A stretch of 64,000 nucleotides of DNA from contig JBFXDX010000003.1 in the NCBI GenBank assembly GCA_050180705.1, positions 62,001-126,000 on the forward strand, read 5' to 3'. Below are positions 22,899-32,542 of the stretch, one piece after another. Under the pieces are notes generated by a model. It was not told where the DNA came from, did no database searches, and saw only the letters and a list, made by a program, of their open reading frames with translations. The stretch's first letter is position 1; each line of letters begins with the position of its first letter. The translations under genes were made by a program, and so were the position numbers. The DNA is from SB25 sp050180705 (GTDB lineage Bacteria; Bacteroidota; Bacteroidia; Bacteroidales; Tenuifilaceae).

Positions 22899-25364
22899 TT
22901 ACTCTTGGTAGTAAATTCGTTTAACCCTTCTCGATATTGATGTTAGCACTTCGTAAGGAATTGTTCCTAGTGCTTTTGCAACATCAGTAATGGATGGATT
23001 CGCTCCAAAAATAGTAACCTCATCGCCTTCGGAAACATCGATTCCGGTTGCATTAATTGTGCAGGTATCCATACTTATGTTCCCAATTGTAGGGGCAAGC
23101 TTGCCTTTTACCAGCATTTTGCCAATGCCATTTCCCAATTTGCGGTTTAGCCCATCGGCATAACCTATTGGAATTGTAATAACCTTTGTAGGTTGAGTCA
23201 CTACTCCTTTTCGGCTATATCCAACAGTTTCTCCTGGTTCAATATTTTTAATCTGTATAACCCTGCTTTTAAGCGTACTAACGGGCAATAATTTATCTTG
23301 TTGAGTTGAACTAATTCCATAAAGTCCAATTCCCAAACGAACCATATCGAATTGAGAGTTGGGGTAACGCTCAATTCCGCCTGTATTTAGAATATGCCTA
23401 ATTGGGGTATAGCCAATGCCTTGTGCTATTTGGTTGCATGCATTTGCAAAAGTGTCAATTTGATGCTGGGTGAAGTTATCGTGTTCGTTTTCGTCGCTGG
23501 CTGCAAGATGCGAGAAAATGCTTTTCACCTTAATCATTTTACTTTGCTGAAGCATGGTAATTAATTCAGGTAATTGATCGGGAGTGAAGCCTAAGCGGTG
23601 CATCCCACTATCTATTTTGATGTGAATAGAGTAATTGCTAACACCCATTCTATCTAAGGCTGCGATGAATTCCTTTAATCCAGTGAAACTGTAGATTTCG
23701 GGTTCCAACTCATACTCAATCATCAACTCGTATGTTCCAAACGATGGATTCAATACGATTATTGGTAGCGATATTCCTGCTTCGCGAAGCGCAACACCCT
23801 CGTCGGCAAATGCTACTCCTAGAAAATCGACCCTGTGAAACTGTAGTAAATTGGCAATCTCGAATGATCCACTACCGTACGAGAATGCTTTTACCATTGC
23901 CATCAATTTTACGTTGGGCTTAAGTTGATTGCGGTAAAAGTTTAGGTTGTGAACCAACGAGTTTATATTGACCTCAAGCACTGTTCTGTGACTTTTTTGC
24001 TCAAGTATTGCCGATATTCGTTCGAAATGAAAACTACGACTACCTTTAATCAGTATTGCAGAGTTACTTATTTGTCTGCGAGAGAAGTTTTGCAAAAATG
24101 CTGTGGTATCTTCATAGAATTCTTTATCAATATTGAAAAGTCCTGAGAATTTTGAAATCTCATTGCCAATTCCAATAATTTTGCTGATACCTTTTTCTTG
24201 AACAAGCAATGCAACTTCGTTGTATAGACTTTCGGGCTTTAAGCCGCTTTGCATAATATCGGATAGAATAAGAATTCTATTGCTATGCTGTTTCTGTTGA
24301 ACCAAGAAGTCCAATGCAATTTTGAGCGATCCAATGTCGGAGTTGTAGCTATCGTTGATTATTGAGCAGTTGTTGATACCTTCTTTCAATTCGAGCCGCA
24401 TAGCCACTGGTGTTAGTTTGGCCATACGTTGCTCTATTGTATCCATATCGATATTAAAAAGAAGCATTAGGCAAAGGCAGTGCATAGCATTTTCGATAGA
24501 TGCTTTATCGGAGAACGGTATGCTAAATTGGTGCGAGATGCTTTGATATGAAACATTTATTTTAGCCGATTTTGCTTCAACTTCAATATTCTCTACAATA
24601 ACATCGGCGTTGGCATATCCCCATGTGAATAGTTTGGTTTTATTGCCGTTTATATGATGTTTGATGGCATTGTTAACCTCCACATGATCGGCACAATAGA
24701 TTAACTGTTTTACCGATTCAAAAAGTTTAAGTTTTTCAGTTACTTTCTGGTTTATGTCGGTAAAGTTTTCTTGATGAGGAAGACCAATATTGGTAAATAT
24801 GCCGATTTCGGGGTTGATTATTGGTTGTAAATTCTCCATTTCGTTGGGGAGTGAAATTCCTGCCTCGAAAATTCCTAGTTGAAAGTTTTCGTCCATTTGC
24901 AGTACAGAAAGAGGAACGCCCACCTGTGAGTTGAAACTCTTTGGACTACGAACAATTCCGTAAGTGCCCGATAGAAGCTGGTTCAGCCATTCTTTAACAA
25001 TGGTTTTTCCGTTGCTTCCAGTTATGCCAATTATAGGATAGTTGAATTGATTTCTGTGATAAGCAGCGAGTTTCTGCAACGCCTCCAATGTATTGTTGCA
25101 AACAATAAAAGTAGCATCGGGGTATAATTCTGTAAGTCCTTCAGATTGGCTTACCAAGAATGCTCTTACATTCTGAAAATTATAAAGCTCTCCAATAAAC
25201 TTATGTCCATTGTGGTGTTGACCAACAATTGCAACAAACAAAGCCCCATGTCCTCCATTGGGAGTACGACTATCGATGGTTATAAGTGAAATAGCAGTAT
25301 CAGGATTCCCAATTAACTTAGCATTGAGTATTTGGGCTATTTTAAAGGTTGTGTAGTGTAGCAT
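22899..25364 (-). CDS. Bifunctional UDP-MurNAc-tripeptide:D-Ala-D-Ala ligase / alanine racemase
   Basis: 821 residues. The N-terminal half (about 1-445) is MurF: GITGSNGKTIVKEW ATP loop, SFNSQVGVPLSVL, FEAGISLPNEM and NDSYNSDIGSLKIAL. The C-terminal half (about 455-821) is a fold-III alanine racemase, with the PLP lysine region LMAMVKAFSYGSG, IHIKIDSGMHRLGF and VRLGIGLYGI, and an ending in the racemase beta domain (GNISMDTCTINAT, GTIPYEVLTSISRRV). One chain makes D-Ala and adds D-Ala-D-Ala to the muropeptide. This fusion is known in Bacteroidota. The gene stands alone, convergent with the Crp/Fnr gene. Confidence 0.93.
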   Translation of the reverse strand: MLHYTTFKIAQILNAKLIGNPDTAISLITIDSRTPNGGHGALFVAIVGQHHNGHKFIGELYNFQNVRAFLVSQSEGLTELYPDATFIVCNNTLEALQKLAAYHRNQFNYPIIGITGSNGKTIVKEWLNQLLSGTYGIVRSPKSFNSQVGVPLSVLQMDENFQLGIFEAGISLPNEMENLQPIINPEIGIFTNIGLPHQENFTDINQKVTEKLKLFESVKQLIYCADHVEVNNAIKHHINGNKTKLFTWGYANADVIVENIEVEAKSAKINVSYQSISHQFSIPFSDKASIENAMHCLCLMLLFNIDMDTIEQRMAKLTPVAMRLELKEGINNCSIINDSYNSDIGSLKIALDFLVQQKQHSNRILILSDIMQSGLKPESLYNEVALLVQEKGISKIIGIGNEISKFSGLFNIDKEFYEDTTAFLQNFSRRQISNSAILIKGSRSFHFERISAILEQKSHRTVLEVNINSLVHNLNFYRNQLKPNVKLMAMVKAFSYGSGSFEIANLLQFHRVDFLGVAFADEGVALREAGISLPIIVLNPSFGTYELMIEYELEPEIYSFTGLKEFIAALDRMGVSNYSIHIKIDSGMHRLGFTPDQLPELITMLQQSKMIKVKSIFSHLAASDENEHDNFTQHQIDTFANACNQIAQGIGYTPIRHILNTGGIERYPNSQFDMVRLGIGLYGISSTQQDKLLPVSTLKSRVIQIKNIEPGETVGYSRKGVVTQPTKVITIPIGYADGLNRKLGNGIGKMLVKGKLAPTIGNISMDTCTINATGIDVSEGDEVTIFGANPSITDVAKALGTIPYEVLTSISRRVKRIYYQE

Positions 25365-25437
25365 TTTGTTAAAATCAATATTGTTAACACAAAAATAGTT
25401 TATCAGGTAATCCTGTGTTCTAAAAAATGGTTAAATA

Positions 25438-25467
25438 TTGTATGTATCGATAGAATATTTAATTTTG
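25438..25467 (+). promoter_or_regulatory. Promoter of the small-ORF pair
   Basis: TTG (25438-25440), 19 bp and TAATTTTG (25460-25467) match the Bacteroidota consensus closely. It lies 25-34 bp upstream of the possible starts of the first small gene. Confidence 0.65.
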
Positions 25468-25492
25468 TTTAAACTTTATTAGATGTTATTAT

Positions 25493-25630
25493 ATGATTAG
25501 TATGAAAAACTCGTCATTTCAAATTAATCTGAAAAGTGGTATAGCATTAGGATTGTCACTAGTTCTCTTTTCATATATTTTTAAGAATTGGGATTTTATA
25601 AAGGATATAATTTTTGAACTTTTGAATTAG
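25493..25630 (+). CDS. Small single-helix membrane protein, unknown
   Basis: 45 residues (42 if the in-frame ATG at 25502 is used). A short polar N-terminus is followed by one hydrophobic helix (GIALGLSLVLFSYIF) and an amphipathic tail KNWDFIKDIIFELLN. I do not recognise a family. Support for it being a real gene is the near-consensus promoter immediately upstream, the second small membrane ORF 33 bp downstream and the shared terminator hairpin at 25810-25851, all in a 503-bp gap between larger genes. Confidence 0.55.
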   Translation: MISMKNSSFQINLKSGIALGLSLVLFSYIFKNWDFIKDIIFELLN

Positions 25631-25663
25631 ACTATTTTGCTAAATATTTTATGATAAAAGACA

Positions 25664-25798
25664 ATGAAATTTCCTATCAGAATTATTGGGATTAAAGTAA
25701 TTGATATTACTATCAATGTATTACTTTTCTTTGTAGGATTATTTGCAATTGGCTTTACCGTTGGAGTGGGCTTAGGCCTTTTGGAGAAGTTGTTTTAG
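25664..25798 (+). CDS. Small single-helix membrane protein, unknown
   Basis: 44 residues: basic N-terminus MKFPIRIIGIKVID, then a long hydrophobic helix (ITINVLLFFVGLFAIGF) with Gly-rich end TVGVGLGLLEKLF. It lies 33 bp after the preceding small ORF in the same orientation and 12 bp before a strong hairpin, so the two probably share one transcript. No family recognised. An out-of-frame ATG at 25651 leads to an early stop and was rejected. Confidence 0.52.
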   Translation: MKFPIRIIGIKVIDITINVLLFFVGLFAIGFTVGVGLGLLEKLF

Positions 25799-25809
25799 CA
25801 TATAAAGCA

Positions 25810-25851
25810 AATACCCAAAAACGTGTAGTCTAATACACATCTTTGGGTATT
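25810..25851. terminator. Bidirectional terminator between the small ORFs and the ABC-F gene
   Basis: AATACCCAAA / TTTGGGTATT forms a 10-bp stem; a nested GTGTA/TACAC pair extends it. Flanking T/A-rich sequence suits termination in both directions. Confidence 0.7.
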
Positions 25852-25867
25852 GTTATAATTGCGAATA

Positions 25868-27481
25868 TTAGAAGTACAACTGTTTTCGTTGCTCCTTTAA
25901 CTTCTCGTCGAGTATATAATCATCGTAATCCATTTTCTTATCTATAGAGCCTTTGGGGCCTATTTCGATAATGCGGTTGCAAACAGTTTGAATAAACTCA
26001 TGGTCGTGCGACGACATCAGAACAATTCCTTTGAACTTAGTAAGTGTATTGTTGAAAGCCTGAATGGACTCCAAATCGAGGTGATTGGTTGGAGTATCCA
26101 GAATCATTACGTTAGCGTTACGAATCATCATACGGGCAATCATGCAGCGCATGCGCTCGCCTCCTGACAGTACATTTACTTTTTTGTAAATATCCTCGCC
26201 CGAGAAAAGCATTTTACCCAAGTAGCCTCTTAAGAAAAGTTCGCTGGTATCGGTAGAGTATTGTGCCAACCAATCAACTAGAGTAATGGGCTTTTCGAAA
26301 AGATGCTCGTTTTCTAGTGGAAGGTATGCCTTGGTTATGGTTTGTCCCCACTCGAATGAGCCTGAATCGGGCTCAATATGTCCCTTCAGTATTTTAAATA
26401 GGGCAGTCATAGCCCTTGGATCGTGCGACAGAAATACAATTTTATCGTTCTTCTCGATTGTAAACGAGAGATCTTTGAATAGCAAATCACCATCGATGCT
26501 TTTGCTAAGACCTTTAACCTCAAGAATGCTATTCCCGGGTTCTCGTTCAGGAGTAAAGATAATACCGGGGTAGCGTCTGTTCGATGGTTTAATCTCCTCG
26601 ATGTTGAGCTTCTCAATCATCTTTTTGCGGCTGGTGGTCTGCTTGCTTTTCGACACATTTGCGCTGAAACGTGCAATGAATTCAAGTAACTCCTTGCGCT
26701 TCTCCTCTGCCTTGCGATTTTGATTTTGCAATTGGCGAGCAGCCAACTGACTACTTTCGTACCAGAAACTGTAGTTACCCGAGAACAGTTGTACCTTTCC
26801 AAAATCAATATCAACAATATGGGTACAAATTGAGTCGAGGAAGTGACGGTCGTGCGATACAACCAACACGGTATTGTCGAAATTGGAGAGATAACCCTCT
26901 AGCCAGTTCACAGTTTCAAGGTCGAGGTCGTTGGTGGGCTCATCGAGTAGGAGGTTGTCGGGTTTTCCGAAAAGTGCCTGTGCTAGCAAAACCTTCACCT
27001 TTTGCTTTCCGCTAAGATCCTTCATCAACTTATAGTGCAAATCTTCGGTAATACCCAAGCCACTTAAAAGGCTTGCAGCATCGCTTTCTGCATTCCAACC
27101 ATCCATCTCCGCGAATTTCTCTTCTAGTTCCGAAGCGCGAATTCCATCGGCATCGGTAAAGTCGGGTTTTGCGTAGATGGCGTCCTTTTCCTTCATTATG
27201 TTCCAAAGAACAGAATGACCCATTAGCACTGTGGTGAGTACATCGTACTCGTCGAACTGGAAGTGGTTCTGACGAAGAACAGAAAGGCGTTCGCCTGGAC
27301 CAAACGAAATAGAACCACGGGTAGCATCAATATCTCCACAAATCGTTTTCAGAAAAGTGGATTTTCCGGCTCCGTTTGCACCAATAATACCATAGCAATT
27401 GCCTGGCGTAAACTTAAGGTTTACATCTTGGAAAAGCACGTTTTTGCCGAACTGAATGGCAATGTCAGAAACTGTAATCAT
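25868..27481 (-). CDS. ABC-F family ATPase (YbiT-like) with degenerate second ATPase site
   Basis: 537 residues, two ABC domains, no membrane helices: the ABC-F translation-factor layout, with length close to E. coli YbiT. Domain 1 has Walker A GANGAGKSTF, signature LSGKQKVKVL and Walker B LLLDEPTNDLD. Domain 2 keeps the signature LSGGERMRCM, but its Walker A region reads VFLSHDPRAMTAL with no GKS/T, and Walker B is MILDTPTNHLD, with Thr in place of the catalytic Glu. ABC-F proteins act on the ribosomal E site; with one dead site, ATP turnover is expected to be asymmetric. It is a single gene; the minus-strand TAACTTTG at 27585-27592 is a possible promoter element. Confidence 0.92.
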   Translation of the reverse strand: MITVSDIAIQFGKNVLFQDVNLKFTPGNCYGIIGANGAGKSTFLKTICGDIDATRGSISFGPGERLSVLRQNHFQFDEYDVLTTVLMGHSVLWNIMKEKDAIYAKPDFTDADGIRASELEEKFAEMDGWNAESDAASLLSGLGITEDLHYKLMKDLSGKQKVKVLLAQALFGKPDNLLLDEPTNDLDLETVNWLEGYLSNFDNTVLVVSHDRHFLDSICTHIVDIDFGKVQLFSGNYSFWYESSQLAARQLQNQNRKAEEKRKELLEFIARFSANVSKSKQTTSRKKMIEKLNIEEIKPSNRRYPGIIFTPEREPGNSILEVKGLSKSIDGDLLFKDLSFTIEKNDKIVFLSHDPRAMTALFKILKGHIEPDSGSFEWGQTITKAYLPLENEHLFEKPITLVDWLAQYSTDTSELFLRGYLGKMLFSGEDIYKKVNVLSGGERMRCMIARMMIRNANVMILDTPTNHLDLESIQAFNNTLTKFKGIVLMSSHDHEFIQTVCNRIIEIGPKGSIDKKMDYDDYILDEKLKEQRKQLYF

Positions 27482-27757
27482 TATATATACTTAAAATTAA
27501 TTTACTAGACTGCAATCAGAATAGGTAGGTTTTCAACATAATACAAATGCCTAGTTGCGGTTTTTGGTTATTTTTTAGAGCGGGCAAAGTTAACTATAAG
27601 ATGTGAAATGCGAAAGATGATTGATAAAACATTTAACCGTGAAACGGTAGAATTGTTGCTCTAATTTGCAGAGTGTTTAATTAGGTTGAGAATTATAGAT
27701 TATCTTTACATTAGAGATTAAGGATTAATCTTATTGAAGATAACTTAAATCATTGCT

Positions 27758-30124
27758 ATGAACGATAATCAGGATAGAATAAATCAACTAGTTGAAAAGT
27801 TTGAGAGTCTTCTAAAAAAACAGGAGGATTTCTCGAGAGAAATTAATGAGTTGAGGGTTGAGATTATCAACCTTAAAAAGGATAATATAAAACCTGTTGA
27901 GGCTGAAGTTAAGAGTCCTGAGGTGATTGAAGAGCCTGTAGTTGCGACTGAGCCAACGCCCGAAATTAAAATTACGGCACCTTCACACGCCTCGGTTAAT
28001 AGGCCTCCTGTAGGAATAAGCTCTCAGGAAAACAATTCTCCAAAGCAGAAGTCGGATTTGGAGAAATTTATTGGTGAAAATCTGATTAGCAAAATAGGTA
28101 TAGCAATTACGGTTATTGGTGTGGCAATTGGAACAAAGTATTCAATTGAGCACGATTTGATTAGCCCATTAACCAGAATTATTCTGGGCTATTTAGTTGG
28201 CCTTGGACTGTTGGGTGTAGGTATTAAACTCAAGGAAAAGTACGAGAGCTATAGTGCGGTGCTTGTTAGCGGAGCTATGGCCATTATGTATTTTATTACT
28301 TTCGGTGCCTACAGTTTCTATAGTTTGATTCCTCAGGTTGTTGCTTTTGGGTTGATGGTTCTTTTTACTGCGTTTACCGTGGTGGCTGCATTAACTTATA
28401 ATAAGCAGGTTATTGCCCACATTGGCTTGGTGGGAGCCTATGCTGTTCCTTTTTTACTGAGCGATGGATCGGGAAGGGTGGCCATACTTTTCACCTATAT
28501 GGCAATTATTAATGTGGGAATTTTAGCCATAACATTTAAGCGATACTGGAAATTGCTTTACTACTCCTCGTTTGGATTAACCTGGCTCATATATTTTGCC
28601 TGGTATATGTCGAAGTACGATGTTGACCAGCATTTTAAGTTAGCATTGATTTTCCTTTCAGTTTTCTTTATCACCTTTTATCTGATTTTCATTGCGTACA
28701 AATTTTTGCAGAATGAGAAGGTTCAAATCCACGATGTTGCATTGCTTTTAGCCAATTCGTTTATTTTTTACGGAATAGGCTATGCAATTCTTAGTAGTTA
28801 TCGAGATGGAGAGCAGTTGCTAGGTCTCTTTACTCTTGGTAGTGCAGTGATTCATTTTGTGGTTAGCTTGGCAATTTATTTCCGGAAGTTGGCCGATAGA
28901 AATCTATTCTACCTAGTGTCGGGCTTGGTGCTTACCTTTATCACCATAGCAATACCTGTTCAGATGAATGGCAATTGGGTTACGCTATTGTGGTTGGGCG
29001 AGGCTGTTCTGCTATTCTGGTTGGGTCGAGTAAAGGGAATATCGATATACGAGAAACTTTCGTATCCATTAATGCTACTGGCATTTTTCAGCATTCTTCA
29101 CGATTGGACAACAGTTTACGATACATATTTACCCGATGATCCAGGGTCGAGGATAACGCCAATTCTCAACATCAACTTTTTAACATCAATGCTGTTTGTT
29201 GCAGGCTTTGGATTTATTGGATATTTGAACAGTAAGGAGAAATACCCTTCGGCGTTGGCCTCATCGAATGCATTATCGAAGTTTGCATCGGTGTCAATCC
29301 TATCAATATTCATAGTAACTCTTTACAATGCATTTGCCATTGAAATTGCAACCTACTGGGAGCAACTGTTTACCGATTCGGTTATAACCGTTAATGTGGC
29401 CGATAGCGATTATCCCGATTACTTCAAGAATTATGAGTTGCGTAACTTTAAAACAATCTGGCTAATCAATTACACGTTGCTGTTTGCTGCAATTTTGTCG
29501 TTGGTGAATATTGTTAAGGCTAAGAACCGTCAGTTTGGTGTGTTCAACCTCATTTTAAACACCTTCGTAACATTTGTATTCCTGTTTGTAGGGTTGTATG
29601 TAGTAAGTGAGTTGAGAGAGGCATACCTTGGACAAGCTCAGGCGGAGTACTACCATCGAGGGGTATTTTATTTAGGAATAAGGTACGTGTCGTTGGCTTT
29701 TGCTGCGGTTGTTCTTGCTGTTAGCTATGTTTTGGCTAGGCGCGATTTTATGAAGCAAGGTGTAACTATGCTGATAGATTTACTGCTTGCAATTTCAATC
29801 CTTTGGATTATTAGCAGTGAGTTGATTTCGCTACTCGATATCGCAAAATCAACCGAATCGTACAAACTGGGTCTTAGCATACTTTGGGGAGTATATGCAC
29901 TGCTTTTGATTATTATTGGACTGTGGCGAAAGAAAAAATATCTAAGAATTAGCGCCATTGTACTGTTTGGCATTACCCTTTTAAAATTGTTTTTTTACGA
30001 CATATCGCATCTCGATACCATTGCAAAAACAATTGTTTTTGTATCGTTGGGAGTTTTGCTCCTGATTATTTCGTTCCTATACAATAAGTACAAACATATT
30101 ATTACCGATGAGACCGATAAGTAG
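27758..30124 (+). CDS. DUF2339 polytopic membrane protein
   Basis: 788 residues. An N-terminal coiled coil (about 5-50; QLVEKFESLLKKQEDFSREI) and a Pro/Glu-rich linker lead into SDLEKFIGENLISKIGIAI, the standard DUF2339 opening. About 20 or more transmembrane helices follow to the end. Function is unknown; the family is a large integral membrane protein often found beside DUF3999, as here (17-nt overlap with the next gene). A role at the cell envelope is inferred from that pairing only. Confidence 0.88.
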   Translation: MNDNQDRINQLVEKFESLLKKQEDFSREINELRVEIINLKKDNIKPVEAEVKSPEVIEEPVVATEPTPEIKITAPSHASVNRPPVGISSQENNSPKQKSDLEKFIGENLISKIGIAITVIGVAIGTKYSIEHDLISPLTRIILGYLVGLGLLGVGIKLKEKYESYSAVLVSGAMAIMYFITFGAYSFYSLIPQVVAFGLMVLFTAFTVVAALTYNKQVIAHIGLVGAYAVPFLLSDGSGRVAILFTYMAIINVGILAITFKRYWKLLYYSSFGLTWLIYFAWYMSKYDVDQHFKLALIFLSVFFITFYLIFIAYKFLQNEKVQIHDVALLLANSFIFYGIGYAILSSYRDGEQLLGLFTLGSAVIHFVVSLAIYFRKLADRNLFYLVSGLVLTFITIAIPVQMNGNWVTLLWLGEAVLLFWLGRVKGISIYEKLSYPLMLLAFFSILHDWTTVYDTYLPDDPGSRITPILNINFLTSMLFVAGFGFIGYLNSKEKYPSALASSNALSKFASVSILSIFIVTLYNAFAIEIATYWEQLFTDSVITVNVADSDYPDYFKNYELRNFKTIWLINYTLLFAAILSLVNIVKAKNRQFGVFNLILNTFVTFVFLFVGLYVVSELREAYLGQAQAEYYHRGVFYLGIRYVSLAFAAVVLAVSYVLARRDFMKQGVTMLIDLLLAISILWIISSELISLLDIAKSTESYKLGLSILWGVYALLLIIIGLWRKKKYLRISAIVLFGITLLKLFFYDISHLDTIAKTIVFVSLGVLLLIISFLYNKYKHIITDETDK

Positions 30125-31340
30125 AGTATTCTTACTACCGTTACTTTTCATATGCTTAAATTCTTATGGGCAAATTGATAAGTATGGCTATAAGCGAGAG
30201 TTGAAAGGTGTTTCTGAGCAATGGCATCGAATTGTATTGCCCGACGATCTTTTTGGGAAAGTAAATGGTGATTTTTCTGATATTAGGATATATGGCATAA
30301 CCTCTAGTGGCGATACAATTGAGGCTCCATATATAATTAAGCAAGCCGCCGAAAAGGTGTTGAGCAAGGATGTTTCCTTTAAAATCATAAACCGATCCTA
30401 TAACGAGAATGGTTACTTCTTCACCTTCGAAGTACCAACCAAGCAGGATATTAATAGGATTAATTTGGATTTTGGACAAAGCAACTTCGATTGGCGATTA
30501 AAGTTGGAGGGCAGTAATAATCAGCAGGAGTGGTTTACCATTGTCGAGAATTACCGTGTACTATCCATTAAAAATGCAGAAACCGATTATCGGTTTACCG
30601 CAATTACTTTTCCTAATTCAAAGTATCGATTCTTTAGGGTTTTTGTTGTAAGTGATGAGCAGCCCGTACTGAACGATGCCTCTATAAAGTTGTATGAGGT
30701 TACTGATGGAAAGCTGAAGGATTATGGGGTTAAGGCTATTAATGTTGAAAACGTTAAGCAGAGTAAGCAAACCGTTATTGATATTGAGTTGAATACTTTG
30801 TTACCGGTGTGCTACTTAAAGGTGAATGTTAAAGAGACTTACGATTTTTACAGACCTATTTCGATAAGGTATCTTACCGATAGTGTTAAAACCGAGCAGG
30901 GGTGGAGGTATAATTACTTTACCCTTACAACAGGTACGCTTAGCTCTTTAGAGGATAATATATTTCGATTTACCAGTGCTGTTGCTAGTAAGTTTAAGGT
31001 TGTTATCAATAATTACGATAACAACCCATTAACAGTAGAAGGTTGTGATTTGAAGGGCTATGAGTATGACTTGGTGGCACGATTTACTTCGCCTGCGTCT
31101 TACTATTTGGTTTATGGAAACCAATTTGCAGCAGAGCCACGCTATGATATAGGCGAGTTTGCCGAGAGAATTCCTTCCGATCTACGTGTATTGCAGCTAG
31201 GTGATGAGATTAAAATTGGAAAGGTTGAGAAAAATAAACGTGCTCCACTTTTCAAGGATAAGATGTGGTTGTGGGGAATAATGGCTTTGATAATTCTTAT
31301 ACTAGGCTGGTTCTCGGTTCGGATGATAAAGAAGAAATAA
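30108..31340 (+). CDS. DUF3999 family envelope protein
   Basis: 410 residues. A signal peptide (ISRVFLLPLLFICLNSYG, about 1-22) precedes a periplasmic beta-sandwich region with YKRELKGVSEQWHRIVLPDD, the usual DUF3999 start, and a discoidin-like stretch (SNFDWRLKLEGSNNQQEW). One C-terminal transmembrane helix (about 388-405) is followed by a short basic tail. The start lies within the end of the DUF2339 gene, so the two are translationally coupled. Function unknown; probably an envelope partner of the DUF2339 protein. Confidence 0.85.
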   Translation: MRPISRVFLLPLLFICLNSYGQIDKYGYKRELKGVSEQWHRIVLPDDLFGKVNGDFSDIRIYGITSSGDTIEAPYIIKQAAEKVLSKDVSFKIINRSYNENGYFFTFEVPTKQDINRINLDFGQSNFDWRLKLEGSNNQQEWFTIVENYRVLSIKNAETDYRFTAITFPNSKYRFFRVFVVSDEQPVLNDASIKLYEVTDGKLKDYGVKAINVENVKQSKQTVIDIELNTLLPVCYLKVNVKETYDFYRPISIRYLTDSVKTEQGWRYNYFTLTTGTLSSLEDNIFRFTSAVASKFKVVINNYDNNPLTVEGCDLKGYEYDLVARFTSPASYYLVYGNQFAAEPRYDIGEFAERIPSDLRVLQLGDEIKIGKVEKNKRAPLFKDKMWLWGIMALIILILGWFSVRMIKKK

Positions 31341-31360
31341 GTTTAAAGAGCCGGTATTAT

Positions 31361-31807
31361 CTATTGTTTTTTGCGATTATTGGAAGAACCTTGTTTCGGT
31401 TTTTCTCGAAATGCGAGGTAGAATGCAAGCCAGATTATTAAAATTATTACAGGAAGTACAATGCTGCGACCAGTATAAATGAACCCTAGCGTAAGTATCA
31501 TACAGTTTTTGGGGTTACTTTTGTCGTAGTAAACGTTGAATTTATCGCCAATCTCATAAACGAAATTCTCGGGGCCGTACATTCTTACTGTGGCAGAATC
31601 GGTTTTGAACTCAATAACCGCGAAAGTATCGTAACCATTCAACCTCGAAAAGCCCGTTGCTATTTTCTGATGCACCACAACTGTGCCTTCGGCTTTGCCA
31701 CCAAATAGAATTAATTTGTATTTCGACGATATTGGGAGAAGTAGTATCAGTAAGGTTATAATCCAGAATTGAAGTTTACTTATACTGAAACTTACTTCCT
31801 TGGGCAT
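31361..31807 (-). CDS. DUF3592 domain membrane protein
   Basis: 148 residues with two transmembrane helices (about 13-30 and 110-130) flanking a small beta-rich extracytoplasmic domain. The segments GFSRLNGYDTFAVIEFKTDS, YEIGDKFNVYYDKSNPKNCM and LGFIYTGRSIV are the DUF3592 pattern. Function unknown. It is convergent with the DUF3999 gene and stands 52 bp downstream of tdk on the same strand, so it may be co-transcribed with tdk. Confidence 0.75.
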   Translation of the reverse strand: MPKEVSFSISKLQFWIITLLILLLPISSKYKLILFGGKAEGTVVVHQKIATGFSRLNGYDTFAVIEFKTDSATVRMYGPENFVYEIGDKFNVYYDKSNPKNCMILTLGFIYTGRSIVLPVIILIIWLAFYLAFREKPKQGSSNNRKKQ

Positions 31808-31859
31808 GTATAGCTGTTGTGTTTAGTTTATAGTGTTTAGTATTTAGTTGGGTTGACTG

Positions 31860-32462
31860 TCACTCGTTACTTTTTACCTTTTTACTTTCTGCCAAAACCT
31901 TATTGTAGCACAGCCTGCATAGCGGTTCGTAAACATCGGTTTCGCCTAATAGTACAAGTTTTTCTGCATCGGTGGTACGGTGCGAGTAATGGGCTAAATC
32001 GCCGCAATGAACACAAATTGCGTGCACCTTAGTAACATACTCTGCAATTGCCATTAAATTGGGCATGGGGCCAAAGGGCTTTCCTCGGAAATCCATATCG
32101 AGCCCGGCAACAATAACCCGAATTCCCTGATCGGCAAGTTGGTTGCAAACATTTGGGAGGTTCATATCGAAGAACTGAGCCTCGTCGATTCCAACCACAT
32201 CAACATTATTGGCCAATAGCAGAATATTGCCCGACGATGTTACCGGTGTGGAGAGAATAGAGTTAGAATCGTGCGATACAACCTCCTGCTCGGAGTATCG
32301 GGTATCTATTTGTGGCTTAAAAATCTCGACACGTTGCTTGGCGTATTTTGCCCGCTTAAGTCTACGGATTAACTCTTCGGTTTTTCCCGAAAACATTGAT
32401 CCGGCAACAACCTCAATCCATCCTTTACGTTTCCCGCTTACAGAATTTTCCAGAAAAGGCAT
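31860..32462 (-). CDS. tdk: Thymidine kinase
   Basis: 200 residues, type II thymidine kinase. P-loop GSMFSGKTEELIRRLKRAKY, VVGIDEAQFFD with the catalytic Glu, the lasso region GLDMDFRGKPFGPM, and a structural zinc site from CVHCGDLAHYSHR and CRLCYNKV. It phosphorylates deoxythymidine in salvage. Length is normal. It is divergent from the hypothetical gene at 32543; a minus-strand TACTTTTG element lies at 32500-32507. Confidence 0.95.
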   Translation of the reverse strand: MPFLENSVSGKRKGWIEVVAGSMFSGKTEELIRRLKRAKYAKQRVEIFKPQIDTRYSEQEVVSHDSNSILSTPVTSSGNILLLANNVDVVGIDEAQFFDMNLPNVCNQLADQGIRVIVAGLDMDFRGKPFGPMPNLMAIAEYVTKVHAICVHCGDLAHYSHRTTDAEKLVLLGETDVYEPLCRLCYNKVLAESKKVKSNE

Positions 32463-32542
32463 GAGAAGAAAAATGAAATATTTACGTTAGTTTTACATGC
32501 AAAAGTAATAAAACTTATTTTTGAAGTGGAATATTTACCTAG

